NCBI RefSeq assembly: GCF_025698545.1
Contig: NC_068576.1
Span: forward strand, 18,856,028-18,920,027
Origin: Gossypium raimondii
Taxonomy: Eukaryota; Streptophyta; Magnoliopsida; Malvales; Malvaceae
DNA length: 64,000 nucleotides
Direction of reading: 5' to 3'
Each line of letters opens with the position of its first letter. The stretch's first letter is position 1. Shown here piece after piece: positions 12,484 to 23,188 of this stretch. A model generated the notes under the pieces. That model was not told the origin of the DNA. It did no database searches and saw only the letters and a program-made list of their open reading frames with translations. Both the position numbers and the translations under genes were made by a program.

Positions 12484-12900
12484 TCCCAACTTCAGTCGGA
12501 CAAAATGCGAACCTTTTCATACTACAATATTTTCGTAGTAAAATCCGCTTACAGATTAGTGCATATGCTAAAGAGGTTGAGATTGAGGAGGGACTACATA
12601 GCTAAGAGAGAGACAAGTTGTGTATCAGAACGCCGAATAACCCTTCGGAGATTAATTTTACCTAGCAAGGTTTGGGTTTTTAGCTAAAGATTGCTTCATG
12701 ATCTGCCACCAATTTGAGGGCCCCAAGGTACTGAAGATGATATTCACCCTTTTATGGACATGCGTTGCTTTCAATCGGCCCAGTTTCGGCTTCGTTAGAG
12801 GGCACCAATTTGATTAGAAGTGGTTACATGGACACAACCAGGATGGAAGCCTAGCAATACTCTTCAAGGCCCAATGGCTATTTGATTTATAGGTTAGATA
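12484..12900 (+). pseudogene. LINE 3' coding fragment (RT zinc-binding region)
   Basis: The plus-strand frame from 12505 reads '...VKSAYRLVHMLKR', then 'RRDYIAKRETSC' and 'LILPSKVWVF' before a stop at 12685. This is the pattern of the zinc-binding segment after the reverse transcriptase of plant LINEs (SAYxxA...W..IW..K...F.WR). Downstream to about 12900 there are further coding-like scraps in shifted frames. No RT core is present, so this is a 5'-truncated, inactive copy. Confidence 0.65.
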
Positions 12901-13317
12901 TGTTGAAATCGAGATTGGAATATGTAATGGTAGAGATTTATTCTATACAAATGTCTACGCGGCTAAATTTCATTTATCAATTCTGTTTATTGTAAATATA
13001 AATTCAAATTTGAGTATAATTTTTTCGTATAGTATATGAAAATAGACCAAATTTGTTTTAGCTCTATCAATTAATTCATGTCATTGGATGATTTGAGAAA
13101 TGGGAAATTTAAAATGCTCGGGGATGAAAATGGAAAAATATCTAGGCTGAATCAGATGTAATTTGAAAGATTTTGTGCATTCATGGAATAGGTTTCCAAA
13201 AATTGAAGATACAATGCAAGAAATTGAATTTCAATTTATTTGTGGAAACATATCAATTGGTGGAACCATGATAAAGTTTTAAGGTTCAAATTGATATTTA
13301 AGGGTTTTTTTATCCAA
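12901..13317. other. Intergenic DNA upstream of the PRXL2 gene
   Basis: No coding pattern or repeat with clear ends. Confidence 0.4.
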
Positions 13318-13465
13318 TTAGGTACTTGAACTTGGCTTCATAATTCAAATTGGGTCAAATAAGCCATTCATTGTAAATATTAATTTGGACAAAAAAATAA
13401 GCCAATTTAGGTACCAATTTAAATTAAAAAAACTAAATTCAAGTATTTAATTTAGGTACCAATTT
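13318..13465. mobile_element. Small MITE-like inverted repeat
   Basis: The left arm ATCCAATTAGGTACTTGAACTT (about 13330) is matched in reverse complement by AAATTCAAGTATTTAATTTAGGTA (about 13433). The element is about 150 bp and lies some 370 bp upstream of the PRXL2 start codon. The target-site duplication is unclear. Confidence 0.45.
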
Positions 13466-13836
13466 AAAACTTAGAAGGAAGTTTAAGTTGGGTGGCAGTC
13501 AATGGCTCATCAGTTATCTAATTAAGGAATCATTGAGCAGTCTAATGGCAATACTGCCACGAAAAGATGAAGATAGTTGGTAAAAACTCTTAGAAAGGAA
13601 ATAATATTGGACTTGAAAAAAAGAAGTGATTTAGTTGGCTAGATCCCACCCAATTGAAAACCTAATCCAAATAAGCAGCCCACACAATAGAAACGTTAAT
13701 GATCTCCCAACCACCATTCCAGCAACAAGAAATTCCTCCCTCCACAAATTTCATCAAATAAAATTGGGGTCAAAACAAATCGACCATTTTTTGTTTCTTG
13801 GAAAGTCTTCAGTTTCCCACCCTCTGTATCCCTACA

Positions 13837-15172
13837 ATGACCACCTTACCTTCACAAAACCTGCAATCGGTGCGACCTCTATGTTTTTCTTCACTCAATT
13901 CTCTTAAATTTGGATCTCAAACTCCTTCATTGAAATTTCCCATTTCTTCTCCTATAAAATTAAAACCAGCCAAGCTTTTCACAAGCAATAATGGCACCAA
14001 CAACTCTGGGGTCGTGGGAAAAGCCTCTGCCTCTGAATTCAGTGCAGATATAGGTGACGTCCTTGGGGATGTTACCATTTTCACTGCTGCTGATCAGCCT
14101 GTCTTTCTCAAAGACCTTTGGGACCAAAACCAAGTAAATTTTACTCCTTTCTTATTGCTAAAAACTTGCTCCGATCTTAGCCTTTTACTAATTTCTTCTC
14201 TTCACCCCCAACAGGGAATTGCAGTTGTTGCACTTCTACGCCATTTCGGATGCCCTTGTTGGTACTCACTTCACTGGGAGTTTATTTATTTATTTATTTA
14301 TTTATTGTGTGTGTAAATTTATATGATTCATTGCTAAACAAGTTATGTTCTTTGATTCATTATTAGCTGGGAACTTGCTTTAGGATTGAAAGAAGCAAGA
14401 GCAAGATTTGAATCGGCTGGAGTTAAACTGATTGCAATCGGCGTTGGTACACCTAACAAAGCACGTTTGCTTGCAGAACGGGTACCATTGATACCAAATT
14501 TATTATTATTATAATTATTGTTGTTAACAAATTTCATAAGTTGGCTCACTGAAATTGATTCAGCTACCATTTCCAATGGATTGCCTTTACGCTGATCCAA
14601 ACCGGGAGGTAATATCACAGTGTTAATGGATCCATATTTTCCCTTTACTTGGTTTTTTAACATTCTCCTTCTCAGGCATATGATATTTTGGGCCTATATT
14701 ATGGCTTTGGTCGTACATTTTTCAACCCAGCAAGTGTACATCTCTTTTCCATTCTCTGCAGTATTTTGTTCTCGATTTTTCAGATTTCAGTAATTTTGGA
14801 CACAAACATCTATTACATTGATGGAGTATAAAAATAAATCAAACACATGCTTGTCAATCATACACTGTCTATGTCGTGCAGACTAAAGTGTTTTCAAGAT
14901 TTGAGTCCCTGCAAGAAGCTGTAAAAAACTATACAATTGAGGCCACCCCTGACGAAACAAGTAGTGTACTGCAACAGGTAAGCCTAATTTCATTTTAGCT
15001 TGTATAAGCCTAAATTCAATGTTATAATATAAGTTTTCCTCTTTGGTACTATCAGGGAGGGATGTTTGTGTTCAAAGGTAAACAACTGTTATATGCTCAT
15101 AAAGATGAAGGAACAGGTGACCATGCACCTTTAGATCAAGTGTTTGATATATGTTGCAAAGTTCCAGCATAA
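13837..15172 (+). CDS. PRXL2/AAED1-type thioredoxin-like protein, chloroplastic (7 exons)
   Basis: Exons are 13837-14133, 14215-14261, 14367-14481, 14564-14608, 14676-14735, 14882-14977 and 15056-15172, with GT-AG introns throughout. They give one 258-residue frame ending in TAA. I chose the ATG at 13837 because the first about 65 residues are Ser/Thr/Lys-rich with few acidic residues, like a plastid transit peptide. Exons 2-3 give 'LLRHFGCPCCWELA' at the AhpC/TSA-type redox position, followed by 'GVGTPNKARLLAERLPFP' and 'DCLYADPNREAYDILGLYYG'. The C-terminal part has 'GGMFVFKGKQLLYAHKDEGT'. This is the pattern of the plant thioredoxin-like/PRXL2 family (Arabidopsis AT2G37240 type, recalled). 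The family is thought to be peroxiredoxin-like, but substrates are not established. The gene looks intact. It is the only clearly conserved gene in the first 35 kb and is flanked by small MITEs. Confidence 0.93.
14281..14306. repeat. (TTTA)n microsatellite in PRXL2 intron 2
   Basis: Six and a half TTTA units lie inside intron 2, about 20 bp after the 5' splice site. Confidence 0.9.
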
Positions 15173-16246
15173 TGATAAAGTTAAAATACATCTATTTGTA
15201 TAGAATTTGAGATTTAGTCCCTGTATTTTAAAATTTTAAAATTTAACCCTCCTACTCTTTTAATTTAAAATCCTTAATCCAATCATTATCATCGTTGGTA
15301 ATTTTTATCTACTTATTATAGACTGATATAATAAATATATTAGATTGATTTGATAATGTATAGACATGATATTACAATTATATTGATAAATTCAACTTAT
15401 TTATTGTTAAATTATTAATTATACAAAAAATTTAAGAAAGTGTATAAAACTAATTTAAAAATATAATAGTGTATAAAGATCATTTCCTATTCACATGGAG
15501 GAAATCAAAAGTATAAATAGGGGATTAAAGGGTATATATAAAATTTAAAGTAAATAAATTGTTAGGAAAAAAACTTATAAAGTTTATTTTATTTAATTTT
15601 AGAAAATATATTTTAATATAAAAATATTCTTTTTTAATATTAAGAACAATATTTCAAGGACCTTACAAGGTATATTAAATTTTGAACAAGATGATTTCTT
15701 TTTGCTATTTAAATTTGGATTATCCAACAATATTGAAAATATTAGATATAATATTATATTGCAAAAGCTATATAAATTAATTTTTAAATACCTTGCAAAT
15801 ATAAAATTTTAATATGAATTATAATTTTAATGTTGAAAAACTTTAGTCTAACTAAAATAATTAAAATAGACATAAATTTATTACATAATACAAAAGAAAA
15901 ATTAAAAAATACATTAAAAAGTGTCACATGTTGAGTTTATATAAGATACCTTTAAGAATTATGTTAGTGGTTGAATTCATCAAATCATCAATTTAACAAT
16001 AATCAAATAAAATTTTAAAAATTATAATCGATTTTTACCATTTCACAGTGGTTTGCTTTATTTCTAATTATATATTACCCATTAAATTGATTAGACCACC
16101 AGTTCTTAATTCAATTGATTCAATTGACCGGCATGATCCAATTGTGACAATACTAGATACCTTAATCATTTAAAAAATTTTATTTCCTTTATCCTTTGAA
16201 CATATAATGAAAATGAATAAAATAAATGATATGGGTTACTCAGGGT
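15173..16246. other. 3' flank of PRXL2 and A+T-rich intergenic DNA
   Basis: No second gene is recognised. Around 16085-16145 there is a short block rich in 'TTCAATTGA' and 'GACCGG', similar to the GGTTCAA repeats found at 33.4-34.3 kb. Confidence 0.4.
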
Positions 16247-16862
16247 TAGACCTGCTCATGGCCAGGCCAACCGACCCAACCCGAAGGCTCGCTCAAAAAG
16301 TGGAGGGTTTGGGCAAAAAAATAACACTCATTTTAAAAACGAGTCGGGCCTCCGATAAGACATTTTTGGCCTGAGCTCGGCCTGAATTCACTAAATGACA
16401 AAAAAATCTATTATTTTTTATTATTTAATGACATTTTCTTATTATTTTCTCCCTATTTTGCTACCATTTCACTATTATATTGCTACTATTTTATTGTTAT
16501 TGTTTGGATATTGTATAACATTTATTTTATTGTTAATTTTGTTTTTATTTTAGAGACATTTTCTTATTAAGTTGCATCTATCTTAGTATTATTTAAGTAT
16601 ATATTTTTTAAAATTTATTTTTAATTTGTTCGGAAATATTTATTTTAATGTTTTTAGTATTTTTGCTGTATTATATATATTTAAAAATTATATAAAAAAT
16701 AATATAATATAAAAAATTAATATGAACAGGCCGGGTCGAGATCGGGTTTTAGTATTTTATCCGGGCCAGGTTTGGGCCCATTTTTTAGGCCAGGCCGGGT
16801 CCATGCCTAGCAAACGGATCTAAATTTTTACTTGGGTCTAGCCCGGCCCATTATCACCTCTA
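16247..16862. mobile_element. Short non-autonomous hAT-like element with GGGCC-rich ends
   Basis: The left end TAGACCTGCTCATGGCC and the right end (reverse complement TAGAGGTGATAATGGGCC) form imperfect terminal inverted repeats. Subterminal regions are packed with GGGCC/GGCCC blocks and 'GGAGGGTTTGGGCAAAAAAA', which closely match the ends of the larger element at 48688-51349. The possible 8-bp flanks CTCAGGGT and CTAATGGA agree at only five positions, so the duplication is decayed or the ends are slightly misplaced. The A+T-rich core has no coding. Confidence 0.65.
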
Positions 16863-17479
16863 CTAATGGATAATGTTGGCGTTGTTGTTATCGAGAAATG
16901 TTTTTGAATAAGTGTTTTTGGAAAGTGCTATGGGAAAGTGTCGTAGAAATGTGTGGCTTGTTGACATTGTTGTTAGAATTTGAAGCAGAAAGTTAAAATA
17001 TCTATTTTATACATGACGTTGAAAATTAAAAATAAATTATTTTAGTTAATATTTAAATAATTTAATATTGTCATACATAACATTTTAAATACATTTGAAT
17101 AATTAATAAATTATTTATAAATATAATGATACATAAAATATTTTAAAATTTTAAATATAATAATTAATAATATTTAAATAATTTAATATAATGATACACA
17201 AAATAGAAATTAGTCCATATTTTTAAACACATTTTAAATTTTAATAAAATTTCCTTCAATACCCAAAAGTCAAAAGGATCAAAATCCCAATTTTTTGATT
17301 TGGGTAAAAAGTAGCTTTCCACCGTGCTTTACTTTTGAGATTGAAAATCACTTTTTCACCTCAAAATAGCAATGCTTAATGGGAGTGAAATTTAGTATAC
17401 CAAATTATGAATTAAAAATAAAATAATAAATTTTGGGAAGAAAGCATAATTTTATATTAATATTTTTATAGTACTATAA
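16863..17479. other. A+T-rich intergenic DNA
   Basis: Low-complexity A+T-rich DNA. Nothing further can be supported. Confidence 0.4.
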
Positions 17480-17933
17480 TCTATACTATTATTAAAGCAC
17501 TTGAATGAGTTGGTGTCATGAGTCAACCGAACACCAATTTAGTTAGACAAATTATAGAAATATCTTTTGTAATTAAATTAAGTTATATTATTTGAGGGTA
17601 TTTTAATCTTTTTATTAAAAAACATGCATAAAATTATATTTGAACCTATGTTAACTAGATTAGTACAATTTTAAATTTATCACTTAACCAAAGCTTCATT
17701 TTAATTCTTTTATACATTTTATTTTAATATGCACATTTTATTACTTCTATCAATCGTAATTTCGTTTTACTTACAATTTAATTTAATTTTTATTTCAATA
17801 TCATACACATTTCATGTGTTATAATTAATTAGTTTCAAACCATATAATTCATTGTTTATTGTATGTTACTTTTAATCACACATATGTTCTAAATATGTGT
17901 ATTCCACATGCATATGTGTGATAGAATTTCTAG
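17480..17933 (+). mobile_element. Small non-autonomous Helitron
   Basis: The 5' end TCTATACTATTATTAAAGCAC follows a host A (17479). The 3' end is CTAG at 17930-17933, followed by a host T. About 12 bp before CTAG lies a hairpin CACAT-GCAT-ATGTG (about 17906-17919). This is the canonical Helitron plan (A|TC...hairpin...CTRR|T). A related copy ends at 33000. There is no Rep/helicase, so it would move only in trans. Confidence 0.78.
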
Positions 17934-18063
17934 TATTAATAATATCTTTCAAAAAAAAGTTGTAAGAAATTATAGGGTCAGTCCAAGTCTCCTAGCGAGC
18001 GCCTTGGAATCGTGTGTGTATATCTCTCTCTAGATATTGTATAACTATTGTGTATGCATCTAT
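17934..18063. other. Short spacer with (CT)n tract
   Basis: Contains TATCTCTCTCTAGATAT near 18020. No other feature. Confidence 0.4.
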
Positions 18064-18365
18064 TGTAACAACTCTGTACAGTGGTATCGGAAAGTACAGT
18101 TTCAGGTTTTGTTTTAATGAACCAAGTCTGTAAATAATTAATAAAAATATTTACAGAGTTATTTTATAAATGAAATTGAATCAAGGATAAGTAATTTAGT
18201 TGATTTGAGCATTTAATCTAGTCCAATGATTAAATTATAAAATTAAATCGTTATAAATTTTAATTTGAAAATAGTTAAAGGGACTAAAATTGCTAATAGC
18301 CCAAAAGTTTAAAAGGAAGCAAAACATGCCAAATATATGGCTAAAAAATGTGGCTCTTATATTAC

Positions 18366-18481
18366 TAACAAAGCTAACAATATGTTAATATTTTGTTATT
18401 TATTCAAATAGGTTGTTACTTATTTAAATAGGTTGTTAAGCTTTACTAGATAAGTCGGGATAACATTTGTAATATGTATAT
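18366..18481 (+). repeat. Copia 5' LTR, first segment
   Basis: Starts TAACAAAGCTAACAATA, then jumps to TGTTAATATTTTG. Compared with the 3' LTR it lacks 46 bp (those at 26567-26612). It is interrupted after TATAT by the element at 18482. Confidence 0.9.
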
Positions 18482-19975
18482 TGTTAGAGTATGCCCAAAG
18501 ATCAATCATGAGATGGTTGTAATAACATACTTGATTTATCATGTTTATTAATATATGCGTTACCATTATTATTTCAGTTTCTTTTACGTGTATATAAATA
18601 AACTGTTTTATAATAATGTCACGAGAATAATATGATTATTCTTAAAAGTTCCTTAGTCAAGTATTATTGTTGGATAGGACAACGATAATGCATTAAGACT
18701 AACGTGTAGTTGATTGATGATAAAGAGTTGTCATTGATATGGAATGTCAGAATCATTACATGAATATGTGTGTTAGAGAACAACATATTGGACTGACCCG
18801 TTATGAGTATGTTTCTTGGATTATTATGTAATTGTCACGACATTACTCATAATGATTAATATTTATATGATCCTCAGACTTGAGATCATCATAATCCCAA
18901 CATCGTGAGTTGTATATTTTGATACGATCAAACGTATAATCGTGAATCGGTTGTTCTATAAAGACTGATATTGGATATACCACAATCTATGTAGAGGGAT
19001 ATGGTTGGTCGATATAGGATAAGTCCCTCCTACATAATGGGAGTAATATCTTAGGCCACTTGATTAAGTAAGACTAGAAATGCATGGCCATGCTCAAATA
19101 AGTTGATATTAGATGTCATACTTATTTGTATATCGTAGTCTACTTAAGAGATCAAGGAACATGGAATGGAAAATGCAAGTGTGACTATTCCATGACTTGT
19201 GTCCAATCCAGAGATAAAGGACTTAAGGATTATTGCATAAAAGGTTAATCATAAAAAGGTTATGTCGAATCATGATCTCTTGTGACTTAGGTAGCAATGA
19301 TGCATTGCTAGATGCCACTCATTGTTCGTAGCATTAGAATCGTTCTAGTGTTACCGCTAACGTTACAAGAACCTCTGTGGTCACACCTATAGTTGAAATG
19401 AACGGAATATACCATAGTTGGTATTGTTTTGGGGTCGCTTGAATTAAATTAATTATAGAATTAATTTAATTCGGTAATCAAATTTCAACACATTATGTAC
19501 AAGGTTGTTGTATGCGTATAGTGAGGACATAAATTTGGTTAGCATAAGAATTCAAATAAATATATGGTTTACCGAACTTATATTATAATTAATGTAATTA
19601 TAATTTTCGGTTTAAAATATTATCATATTTATTTAATTCTTAAAACCCTAAAACAAAAGGATATAAATAATCACGTTTTCTTTGTTTGAGTCCAGAGTCG
19701 CATAAGAAAAATAACTCTCAAAATTGTTTTGGGGATTCCTTCCGTTCGTAGTCAACTGGGTGGATTACGTAGAGACCGGGATCACGATAGATTGCGGTTT
19801 TGGTTTGACAGCAGATCAGACTACTTGTTGTTGAGGTGTTGCTGTCTACTCTGAATAAACATTAGGTAAATTCGTAACCTTGATCACCCCGATTCGTTCC
19901 TCACACATGGATCCATGGTTAGGGTCGCCGATTTTAATTTTTTCGCTGCGCCGTAGGGGTGCCGGCTATCCAACA
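18482..19975 (+). mobile_element. Solo-LTR-like element (TGTTAGAG...CCAACA) inside the Copia 5' LTR
   Basis: 1494 bp starting TGTTAGAGTATGCCC and ending GCTATCCAACA, flanked by TATAT on both sides (18477-18481, 19976-19980). Removing it with one TATAT restores perfect co-linearity with the 3' LTR, which fixes both ends exactly. A possible promoter (GGATATAAATAATC near 19660) and a G+C-richer 3' portion fit an LTR. It has no coding and no internal duplicate LTR. Confidence 0.88.
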
Positions 19976-20044
19976 TATATATATTCCATACTCTATCAAA
20001 TGTATAGATAAGCTCTTCACTCCATTCAATTACTTATCTCTTTA
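19976..20044 (+). repeat. Copia 5' LTR, second segment
   Basis: Continues the 5' LTR to TTATCTCTTTA, matching the end of the 3' LTR apart from one substitution. Confidence 0.9.
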
Positions 20045-20057
20045 TGGTAATCAGAGC
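20045..20057 (+). promoter_or_regulatory. Copia primer-binding site (initiator tRNA-Met type)
   Basis: TGGTAATCAGAGC follows the LTR end directly. The common plant Copia site is TGGTATCAGAGC, so this copy has one extra A. Confidence 0.85.
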
Positions 20058-20125
20058 CTCTCAAACTCACACGAGTTAAATTTTTTTTCCCTTTCTTCTT
20101 TCCCGCTCTCTCCTACTCTGAAACA

Positions 20126-20398
20126 ATGGCAGTCACGGTTGTTAACTCCGACAACACTACTACCTCAGCCAATACAGTTATCCAATTCAATCCTGCGTCC
20201 CAGCTGCCGATCAAATTAATCGGTAGCCAAAATTACTCCACATGGAAAGCTCAAGTCTCCATGTTGATGCACGGCCACAACATCTTTGGCCACCTTGATG
20301 CCTCTTTATCCGCCCCACCACCAACGATCACAACCGACAACCACAATGCCATCAATCCAGCGTATCAAAAATTGTTTCAACAAGACCATCTTGTTTAA
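20126..20398 (+). pseudogene. Copia gag, N-terminal part, cut by an LTR insertion
   Basis: The ATG at 20126 is 68 bp after the primer-binding site. The frame includes 'KLIGSQNYSTWKAQV' and 'YQKLFQQDHLV', the start of a plant Copia gag (UBN2/DUF4219 type). It stops at the insertion. The rest resumes after 23188 with 'LLASVKPTLASTV' and 'AHKAWLALQ'. A deletion then joins this to the region after the protease active site, so the CCHC knuckle and the protease are missing. Nothing in the copy could make a full capsid protein. Confidence 0.88.
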
Positions 20399-20519
20399 AA
20401 TTGTAACACCCCTTACCCGAGACCGTTACTGGAGTCGAGCACGAGGCATTACTTATCTTATCTTACTAACTCGAAGCATAAAAACTTGTTTTAAAAATTA
20501 ATTTCACTATTTACAGCAA

Positions 20520-21065
20520 TCTGTCCAATTGCGCAGCAGTTACTAAATTAATTATAACTTGAGCTACGGAACTCAAAATTTAACTCCGTAAATTTTCCAT
20601 GAAACTAGACTCATATATCCTCCTACCATAAAATTTTTAGAATTTTTGGTTTAGCCAATTAGTACAGTTTATTAGTTAAATTCTCCCCTGTTTCATCAAT
20701 CAACTGCCCTGACCTCTTATCACTAAAAATAAATTTCTCATTGTAGGATTTTCATATAGTGCTACCGCTTACTTCTACAGAAAATAGACTCAACAAGGAA
20801 TATATACATATAAACTAAAACTCATAACTATTTTTGTACAATTTTTAATGATTTTCTAAACTCAAAACAGGGGTCACCAAGAACTGTTCTGACCCTGTCT
20901 CACCAAAATTCACATATCTTAAAATATAAAATTCCTTTTGCTACACCGTTATTTTTATGTGAAAATAGACTCAACAAGATTTAAATCCATTTATCATTCA
21001 CTCTTTAATTCATTTTATACTATCCTAGGTGATTTTTCAAAGTCACATCACTGTTGCTGCCTGAA
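20520..21065. repeat. Three diverged repeats of about 170 bp inside the LTR
   Basis: Phrases like 'GAAAATAGACTCAACAAG' (about 20780 and 20960; diverged 'GAAACTAGACTCATATA' near 20602) recur. Each is followed by A+T-rich DNA and then by a 'CTGTTTCATC' / 'ACAGGGGTCACC' / 'ATCACTGTTGCTGCC' segment. They occupy the module 1 position of this LTR. Confidence 0.55.
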
Positions 21066-21714
21066 TTCTGTTTCTTTGCAAAATTTTACCCTTTTATGAT
21101 TTCCATGCATAGTTTATCACTTAGACTCTTATAACAACAAACACTTCAATACTTAACCATTTTAGCAACCATTCATCATCAAATACTTACACATCGTTCT
21201 TTAGCAAGATCATAAATACAAACATTTAAAATAACTAAATCCCTATACATGCCATACTCAACATGGTTCAACATAAAAATACCGAGTTGCTGTGGTTGAT
21301 AGTGTGGACGATCTCCAACTTCTTTAGGATCCTTGAAGTAACCTTGCAATACTATAAGAGAAAGAGAAATAAAAGACGTAAGCGTAAAGCTTAGTAAGTT
21401 TACTAGCAAATAAATAACAATATTTAACTCAGATAATTAAACTCAAGTGTCTATATCTCTAGTTTACTCTTTAGTTAATCTCATTCTAGTTCTCTTGCTT
21501 GTTTACTTAGTATACTTGTGTGCATAACTTACTTCTCTCTTGCTGTATCGTTGAATATCAATTGATAATATAATAAGTTCTTAACTCTTATAACTTCCCT
21601 GAACTTGCCATTTATGTTTTTAGCTGAACTTTCCTGAACATGATTCGTTATTTAGCCCGTTGAGCTACATTGGAACAATAAGGATACTCGGGTCTCTTCT
21701 GATAATGACATGCC

Positions 21715-21960
21715 AAAGCCATGTCCCAGACATGGTCTTACATGGGATGTACTCATGTCGGTGCCCATGCCATGTCCCAGACATGGTCTTACTGGGACCT
21801 CTCATCTCGGTGCCAATGCCATGTCCTGACATGGTCTTACATGGGACCTCTCATCTCGTGTTAACGCCATGTCCCGCACATGGTCTTACATGGGACCTCT
21901 CATCTTGGTGCCAATGCCATGTCCTAGACATGGTCTTACATGGGACCTCTTTACCCAAAT
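21715..21960. repeat. Minisatellite, five units of about 50 bp, with inner palindrome
   Basis: Units begin ATGTCC at 21721, 21772, 21821, 21869 and 21919. Each contains CATGTCCCAGACATGG followed by TCTTACATGGGACCTCTCAT, so CATGTCCC/GGGACATG-like arms are repeated on both strands. It lies at the module 2 position, about 1310-1560 bp from the LTR start. Confidence 0.9.
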
Positions 21961-23188
21961 GTCATGACATTCGTATTCAGTACCATCCTTATGTATCAAC
22001 GGGACTTTTTAATTTTAATTCTCTATCATTTCATGCTTGGATCAACATTAAATAAATTCATAAAATAAATGCATAATTGCTGGAAAATAAAAATATTAAT
22101 AATAATTATTGAAATATTGTATTTATTTACCGTAAACTTACCTCGGTACCGAATATAGTCCAATTCACCAACTTAGTCTTCAACTTTATTCTTTCCTTTG
22201 TCTAACCTCGAGTTTCATTCTTCTTTGTCTAACCTCGAGTTTCATTCTTCTTGATCTAAAATAGAAAATTTAACTTATTTAATACTCACATTCGTCAAAA
22301 TAGCCCTCGACTCTAACTTTTTCAAAATTACGATTTTACCCCTAAACTTTTGCATAATTACATTTTTGCCCCAAGACTCGAAAATTAAACTTCATCTCAT
22401 ATTCTTATGTTTTATGACATGCTGAACATTTTTATCTTCTATGACAACATCAAATTCTCACTCTAACACTTACTTATGTACATTAGAGATTTTTACCAAT
22501 TATGTCAACTTACTCTTTTTTGCTTAAAATCAACTAACAAAAGTTGTTTAACATAATTTCTAGCTTCATATTCTACCATAAAACATCAAAATAAACACTT
22601 TTCACCTATGGGTATTTTTCCAAATATAAACCCTAGGTTAAATTATTGCTAGAATAAGCTAAATTAAGCTACCGGGACTCCAAAAACGTAAAGAACATTA
22701 AAAACGGGGCTTGGGATCACTTACTATGGAGCTTGGAAGCTTGAAAACCCTAAATATGGCTTACCCCCTTGCTGATTTCGTCAAAATGAAGAAGATGAGC
22801 ATAATTTGTCATCTTTTTCCCTTTTAATTCATTTTAATTACTAGATTACCAAATTGCCCCTAACTTAAAATTTTCCTATTTCACTTATCTCATGTCTATT
22901 TTTGTCTAACAACTTAACCAATGGTCTAATTACCATTTAAAGACCTCCAATTTAAAGTTTCATAACAATTGGACACCTCTAACATGTAGAACTCAACTTT
23001 TGCACCTTTTACAATTTAGTCCTTTTGACTAAATTGAGTGCCCAAACGTCAAAATTTTCAAACAAAATTTTCATGAAATCATTTTGTGAAATCATAGACC
23101 ATAAAAATATAAGAAAAATAAAATTTTCCTGATCGGATTTGTGGTCCCGAAACCACTGTTTCGATAATCTTAAATTTGGGCCATTACA

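Larger units (their letters stand above)
20402..23188 (+). mobile_element. TGTAACACC-type LTR (2787 bp) inserted in Copia gag
   Basis: Begins TGTAACACCCCTTACCCG and ends GGGCCATTACA, with a perfect 5-bp duplication AAAAT (20397-20401 and 23189-23193). The interrupted gag codons resume immediately after it. It has no coding domains. The 131-codon open frame at 21660-22055 is a by-product of a minisatellite. Towards the 3' end there is the GTGGTCCCGAAACCACTGTTT block shared in reverse by the 3990-6733 LTR. Most likely a solo LTR. Confidence 0.92.

Noticed and set aside
13635..13907. 90-codon open frame overlapping the PRXL2 start
   Set aside because: Different frame from the conserved exon 1; upstream leader sequence only.
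21660..22055. 131-codon open frame
   Set aside because: Created by the 50-bp minisatellite in an LTR; the repeated peptide reflects DNA repetition.
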